The notes beneath the pieces were generated by a model. That model was given only the letters and a program-made list of their open reading frames with translations, was not told the DNA's origin and searched no databases. Position numbers and translations under genes: made by a program. DNA of 64,000 nucleotides from Mixophyes australis (taxonomy: Eukaryota; Chordata; Amphibia; Anura; Limnodynastidae). Shown piece by piece: positions 60,301-64,000 of this stretch; within the stretch, counting starts at the first letter, position 1, and every line of letters begins with the position of its first letter. The DNA lies in the NCBI GenBank assembly GCA_036250195.1, contig JAVHZZ010000006.1:184833350-184897349 (forward strand), read 5' to 3'.

Positions 60301-61594
60301 AATTTCATTCTCTAAACGGCTCTTTATATCCAGAAGAATATTGTATTCATTGCTCTGCCTTTCTAGGTCATTCCTAACGTTCCTCAGTTCAGCCTCCAAT
60401 TGGCAAATGAGCGTCTGAATCTTCTCAAGTTGTTCTCCTGAGTTATCTTGAATTTCATCTAATGTGTTCTCCAGTCCATGTTTCTGAAACAGGAAGTAGG
60501 TCATTATCCAGCACAATGTGTACACACTATAAGTGACTCAACCATAGATGTATTCTGTTTTCTACTGCTAATGGCATAGCTTCATTATAGGCAACATTGT
60601 ATACTAAACCAATAAATAACTCTTCAGGCATATATCTATGCTGTAAAGAGATCTTAACACTGAACAATTACAACAATAAAGGACCATCAAGCATGCATGT
60701 TAAGGCTATCTTCATGCTGTTTCCAGAACTAGTTCCACACTAGGACATGATGTTGCTGACCATTCCATAATATCAGTGTTATCCAGGCTGACACTTTATA
60801 ATACAGATGGCGCATTATGCTTCCTCCTCAAACTAGTAGAAAGGAAGAGTCAGAATTGGTGCTCGATCATGCTGTTCATCTCAAACCTATGGTATATATC
60901 CCCCATATAATGGAAGACATTTCAAATAGCAACATCCTCAAAGTGAAGAATTTAATGGCTATCCTCCTATGATGAATTATATAAATTTTGTTTGATATAT
61001 ACACATTTTAATTTATGCATTTTTTCACTGTTTCTACTGAGGCTGTCTATTTTGGCTAACTTATAATTTGAAAAATGTAATGTTCGGATTGGGTACAGGC
61101 TAGTTTTGTAACATGATGAATTACCATGAAGATTCTAATGCATTCATATACTGCATGCTAGTTTGGTTTCATGAAAGTTCTGATTGCTTGACTACAGGTT
61201 CTTTTCAACCTATGAACATTGTAATGTTTTGATTGGCTACTGATTAGTTTAGCTATAGGAATGACTTTGATGGACTGTAGGATATCTTAGCCATGTTAAC
61301 ATTCTAGTGCTCTGACCGGTGGTTGGTCCAGCCATTTGTATGTTCTAGTTCTTTGAGTTTCAACTGATTGGTTCTTGCCTGACCACTTCACATGGACATT
61401 ACAGTGAAAAAAAACCCAAACAGAATTGTACAGCAATGAAATATAGACCATGAAAAAATGATACTCACTTTGCTGATCTCTGCTTGCAGTTCAATTTCCA
61501 GATTTTGCAGTGAACGTTTTAATTCTTTGATCTGGTTTCTGCTACTTTGCAGTGCTTCAGTGTTTGTATTCACTTCCTGTTCTACTGTTGTTGA
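57293..61594 (-). CDS. Type I keratin gene B, exons 5-8 (5' part beyond the window)
   Basis: Epithelial intermediate-filament subunit, type I. Exons on the minus strand: 61594-61469, 60483-60263, 58239-58217, 57384-57293 (126, 221, 23 and 92 nt). They join in phase: coil 2 (EVNTNTEALQSSRNQIKELK), helix end with ILLDIKSRLENEIATYRQLI, a very short exon 7, and a tail TNRKVKTIVRDMVNGRVVN...EIPQKL and TGA. The tail follows the classic KTIVEEVxDGKVVSS pattern of type I keratins. The termination motif is better kept than in gene A but ends DGNNS instead of EGED. Exons 1 to 4 are not found before 64000 and should lie to the right. No close AATAAA is obvious. A MITE, a GA tract and a SINE piece lie in intron 6. 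Confidence 0.9.
58217..58239 (-). CDS. Keratin B exon 7: 23-nt microexon
   Basis: CGAAATTAATGC to CAACAG lies between TTTCTTTCAG and GTAATA. It finishes a Ser codon and encodes EINAQST plus one base. Supported by phase on both sides; small size makes it easy to miss. Confidence 0.75.
58492..58817. mobile_element. Palindromic MITE in keratin B intron 6, TA-flanked
   Basis: Ends ATGGGCCTG...CAGGCCCAA are flanked by TA on both sides (58490-58491 and 58818-58819). Shares GTGTGCTACATGAAAAAACA and TTGCACCCCTTG with the element at 18664. Confidence 0.82.
58880..59130. repeat. (GA)n-rich purine tract
   Basis: About 250 nt of GAGAGA and GGGAGA words, almost all purine on the plus strand, in keratin B intron 6. 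The minus strand is pyrimidine-rich; its open Ser/Leu frame is an artefact. Confidence 0.9.
59763..60000 (+). mobile_element. SINE fragment, 5'-truncated and diverged
   Basis: Matches the SINE body from GTTTGTATGTTCTCC through GGTAGGTTAATTGGCT and GGGAATTTAGACTGTAAAT to a degenerate ATGTAAATAG tail. The pol III boxes are missing. Confidence 0.8.
60263..60483 (-). CDS. Keratin B exon 6: coil 2 and helix termination
   Basis: Exactly 221 nt. Starts KHGLENTLDEIQ and includes LICQLEAELRNVRNDLERQS, ending LIDGNNS plus AG of a split codon. Acceptor GTTTCAG, donor AG|GTATAA. Confidence 0.94.
61469..61594 (-). CDS. Keratin B exon 5: coil 2
   Basis: Exactly 126 nt in phase 0. Reads STTVEQEVNTNTEALQ to LQNLEIELQAEISK, very close to the type I consensus REVATNSELVQ...LQNLEIELQSQLSM. 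Acceptor CTTACAG, donor AAA|GTGAGT. Confidence 0.93.
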
Positions 61595-63069
61595 CTGTAA
61601 GAGAGTAGTATACAGTATAATTATTAAATCTAAGTACAATTTGACTTTTTGTGCATCTTGCAAAACATGTTGGCAGTTTTCTTGCTCTGTATAGTAGACT
61701 GTGTGTTTTATTTGTATCCAGGTATCTGCCAAGTCATGTGCCTGTACCTGTATAGTTGTAATGTTGGTAATTATACATGTTAGTTTTAATATTATTAGGT
61801 TCTTCAAATTCCCATTGGGAATATCAAAGTTCACAAGTAGCCTTTTCATCATTTCTCAGAAAAAAAATAAAAAATAGTTTCTTTACACTAGATAAACCGG
61901 TCATATTTATTACTCAATGGAAATATACCCCAAAAAGTAACATACAGGAGTACTAGTCTTCATAAACAGAGGGCATAACAGCTATTTTGTGGTATATTTG
62001 TGAGGAGGTCACATGAGGATTTTACTCTATTTTCTCCTATTATATTATATTTGTGATTACACCACGATATCCCAATGGTCGAAGTAGGGGTGTATACAGT
62101 GGCTTATACCCCCATTTTCCCAATTCTCCCACTACTTTCATTATAAAGCTATCAAATTCCATTAACTTACATTTCCATGACATCTTTTATACCACTTCTA
62201 AATGTCCATACGGTCACCCTAAATTTCTACTTTGACAACTGATACTACCGTAATCTCTGACGCTCCATGTCAAACACAATTCCTTAAGTGTATTACATCC
62301 AGGATCACTTGGAGGCTCATTTTATTAGAAGGAAATTATGGGTACAGATGTTTATGTAGTGTAGTATACTTTACCTGTGAATCAGATGAAACAGTTTTCC
62401 TATAAACCTAATCTGGAGGGGCATGTACTAGCATGGTACATACATCAAAATTAGTTTTATATTTGAAATTTCACACAGGAACTAAGAGAAAGGTAATATA
62501 TGCGATAAGCAAGCCGTGGCTTGTCATCAGCTTCCTTCAAGTCTTGATGAGTACAAGACTGCTTTTACCTACGTGCCAACTGTGTATGTGAAAATATAAT
62601 TGTATTTCTGCCAGTCAAACATTGGGTTTTCATTCCAACTCCATGTATTGAGCTTTCAGGGTAAGAAAAAGTAAATGTGCTTTTGAGCAGGTCTTTATTA
62701 ATGATTAATTTGAATTTAATTTTATTTTAAATAATGTGTAAAAATGGAGGGAAATAATATATTATGCATATAATTCCATTGAATATGGAGAATGATTTGT
62801 GCTATTTTTGTATTGTAAACAATACTTCTATTGTCTAAATGGTTCTTTTTTGCTGCTATAACATATTTGTTGATAAGCTTTCACATGTGCTAATTTTTGT
62901 ATGACAAAAACAATGTTAAAATTTTGAGCACAATAATAACAATTATAAAACAAGGAAATATAAACACTTGGCTAAATTATTCACTTTTCAATTAAAATAT
63001 AGTTTGCATATGATCCCCATTGCATCATTTCAACTTCATTTTTAATACATTTCTACAATAACACTACTG
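61595..63069. other. Keratin B intron 4 (presumed)
   Basis: AT-rich, with no recognisable exon 4 (the expected VNVEM...linker motif is absent). No named repeat seen. Confidence 0.5.
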
Positions 63070-63390
63070 GGTCTATTTAACATTGTGAGAAAAGTCCTAA
63101 TCCAACAACGACTTTTCTCTATTTAATAAAGCCCCCTGGCCTATGAAGACTATCACTGGGCATGCAAAGCATGAGCACGCCTATTTATCAAGGACAGCGC
63201 TGGACTACAATGGCTATAAGTCCGGGCTTCCAGTTCCACTGCGCATGTGTGAGCCGACAATGCACCAATATCGTCGGGGAGACCAGCATCGCTAAATTTT
63301 ATTGTCAAATCGAGCAATTGAAGATTTTCTACCTCTGAGATAAGCAACAATGGAAAATCTTCCATATCACCCAAGCTTGTTAAATAGACC
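63070..63390. mobile_element. Palindromic MITE, GGTCTATTTAAC ends
   Basis: GGTCTATTTAAC at the left and GTTAAATAGACC at the right are exact complements. The interior also pairs in part (GACTTTTCTCTATTTAATAA region against GAAAATCTTCC region), with no coding frame. Target duplication unclear. Confidence 0.72.
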
Positions 63391-64000
63391 ACTAAGATTT
63401 TTTGTGATACATCCAATCACTTATCGTGTCACACAAATGTGTCCCGATACACTGGTTGGGAATCATTAGTCAACTAAGCACAAAAGATAACCACACACAT
63501 AAATGAAACCACCATGGCAAATGGAAAGTGCAAATTAGTTAAACATCTGGTTATTTACATCTTTTCAGGGGTGTAACTAGAGGCTACTGGCCCCATAGTA
63601 AATATTTGAAGAGCTACCCCAAAAACCCTCATGTTTAATAGTCTTAACAAGTCAGCTGATCCTGAGGAATTAGTCAATAACAAGACTCTCTTCCATGGAG
63701 AATTCAAAGCAGGTCTGTAGCACACACAGGCTAGTAACAGGACCAAAGAGCCTTAAATCAGTAGTATCTTCCCATGGTCTTCTCCTTCCAACCAACTTAC
63801 CCAGGGATGTTACCTTTTGTAGCACCTATAATTCTACCCTCTCTTTCCTGACTGATGTTGCCATGCTGATTACTTACAGTGTAGACATGTATGCTATATG
63901 TACTGAGAGCAAATAGCCATGTTTTCATAATGGGAATGCTTTCCTCTGTCTATTAAACACACATAAAAGAAGAAAAAGTCTGCTGTAGCATATATTGGTA
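63391..64000. other. Right edge, non-coding
   Basis: Presumed further keratin B intron 4. No exon or repeat recognised. Confidence 0.45.

Noticed and set aside
63153..63416. Possible keratin B exon 4 or other coding exon on the minus strand
   Set aside because: The frame lies inside a palindromic MITE and lacks any keratin linker motif.

Overview
This window looks like vertebrate nuclear DNA, most likely from an amphibian (anuran) with a large, transposon-rich genome. The evidence is spliced intermediate-filament (type I keratin) exons with consensus splice sites, introns from about 0.25 to 5.8 kb, and a dense mixture of L2 and L1 LINEs, a tRNA-derived SINE, hAT elements and palindromic MITEs. 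The species cannot be named from the sequence. I see no bacterial, viral or organellar genes.

Two cellular genes can be supported, both type I keratins on the minus strand in head-to-tail order. Gene A (19642 down to 3593) is complete: eight coding exons of 348, 83, 157, 165, 126, 221, 53 and 83 nt join in phase into a 411-residue protein with a short head, an intact helix-initiation motif, a rod and a short tail. It is divergent: the helix-termination motif is degenerate and exon 4 has a poor splice donor. Gene B (61594 down to 57293) shows only exons 5 to 8 and a classical keratin tail; exons 1 to 4 should lie past the right edge. About 37.6 kb separates them, in which I find no convincing cellular gene.

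Layout. 1-2904: a decayed hAT transposon (minus), cut by the left edge. 3.6-19.6 kb: gene A, whose introns hold several MITEs, a SINE, L2 fragments and a second hAT relic. 20-29.6 kb: minisatellites, an L1 3' end, a MITE and unclassified repeats. 29.7-34.4 kb: an apparently full-length L2-like LINE with an intact 1069-residue endonuclease/reverse-transcriptase ORF, preceded by nine identical 75-bp repeats. 34.4-44.5 kb: mostly featureless DNA. 44.5-48.1 kb: an old L1 interrupted by a SINE, a MITE and an unidentified repeat. 48.1-57.3 kb: intergenic DNA with a large ATC microsatellite and MITEs. 57.3-61.6 kb: the 3' half of gene B. The rest is non-coding.

The keratin genes would supply cytoskeletal filament subunits that pair with type II keratins. 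The L2-like LINE is the probable mobiliser of the local SINEs, because their 3' ends match. Nothing here amounts to a new multi-gene system. The observations most worth a second look are the divergent keratin, the repeat architecture in front of the intact LINE, and the SINE-LINE tail match.
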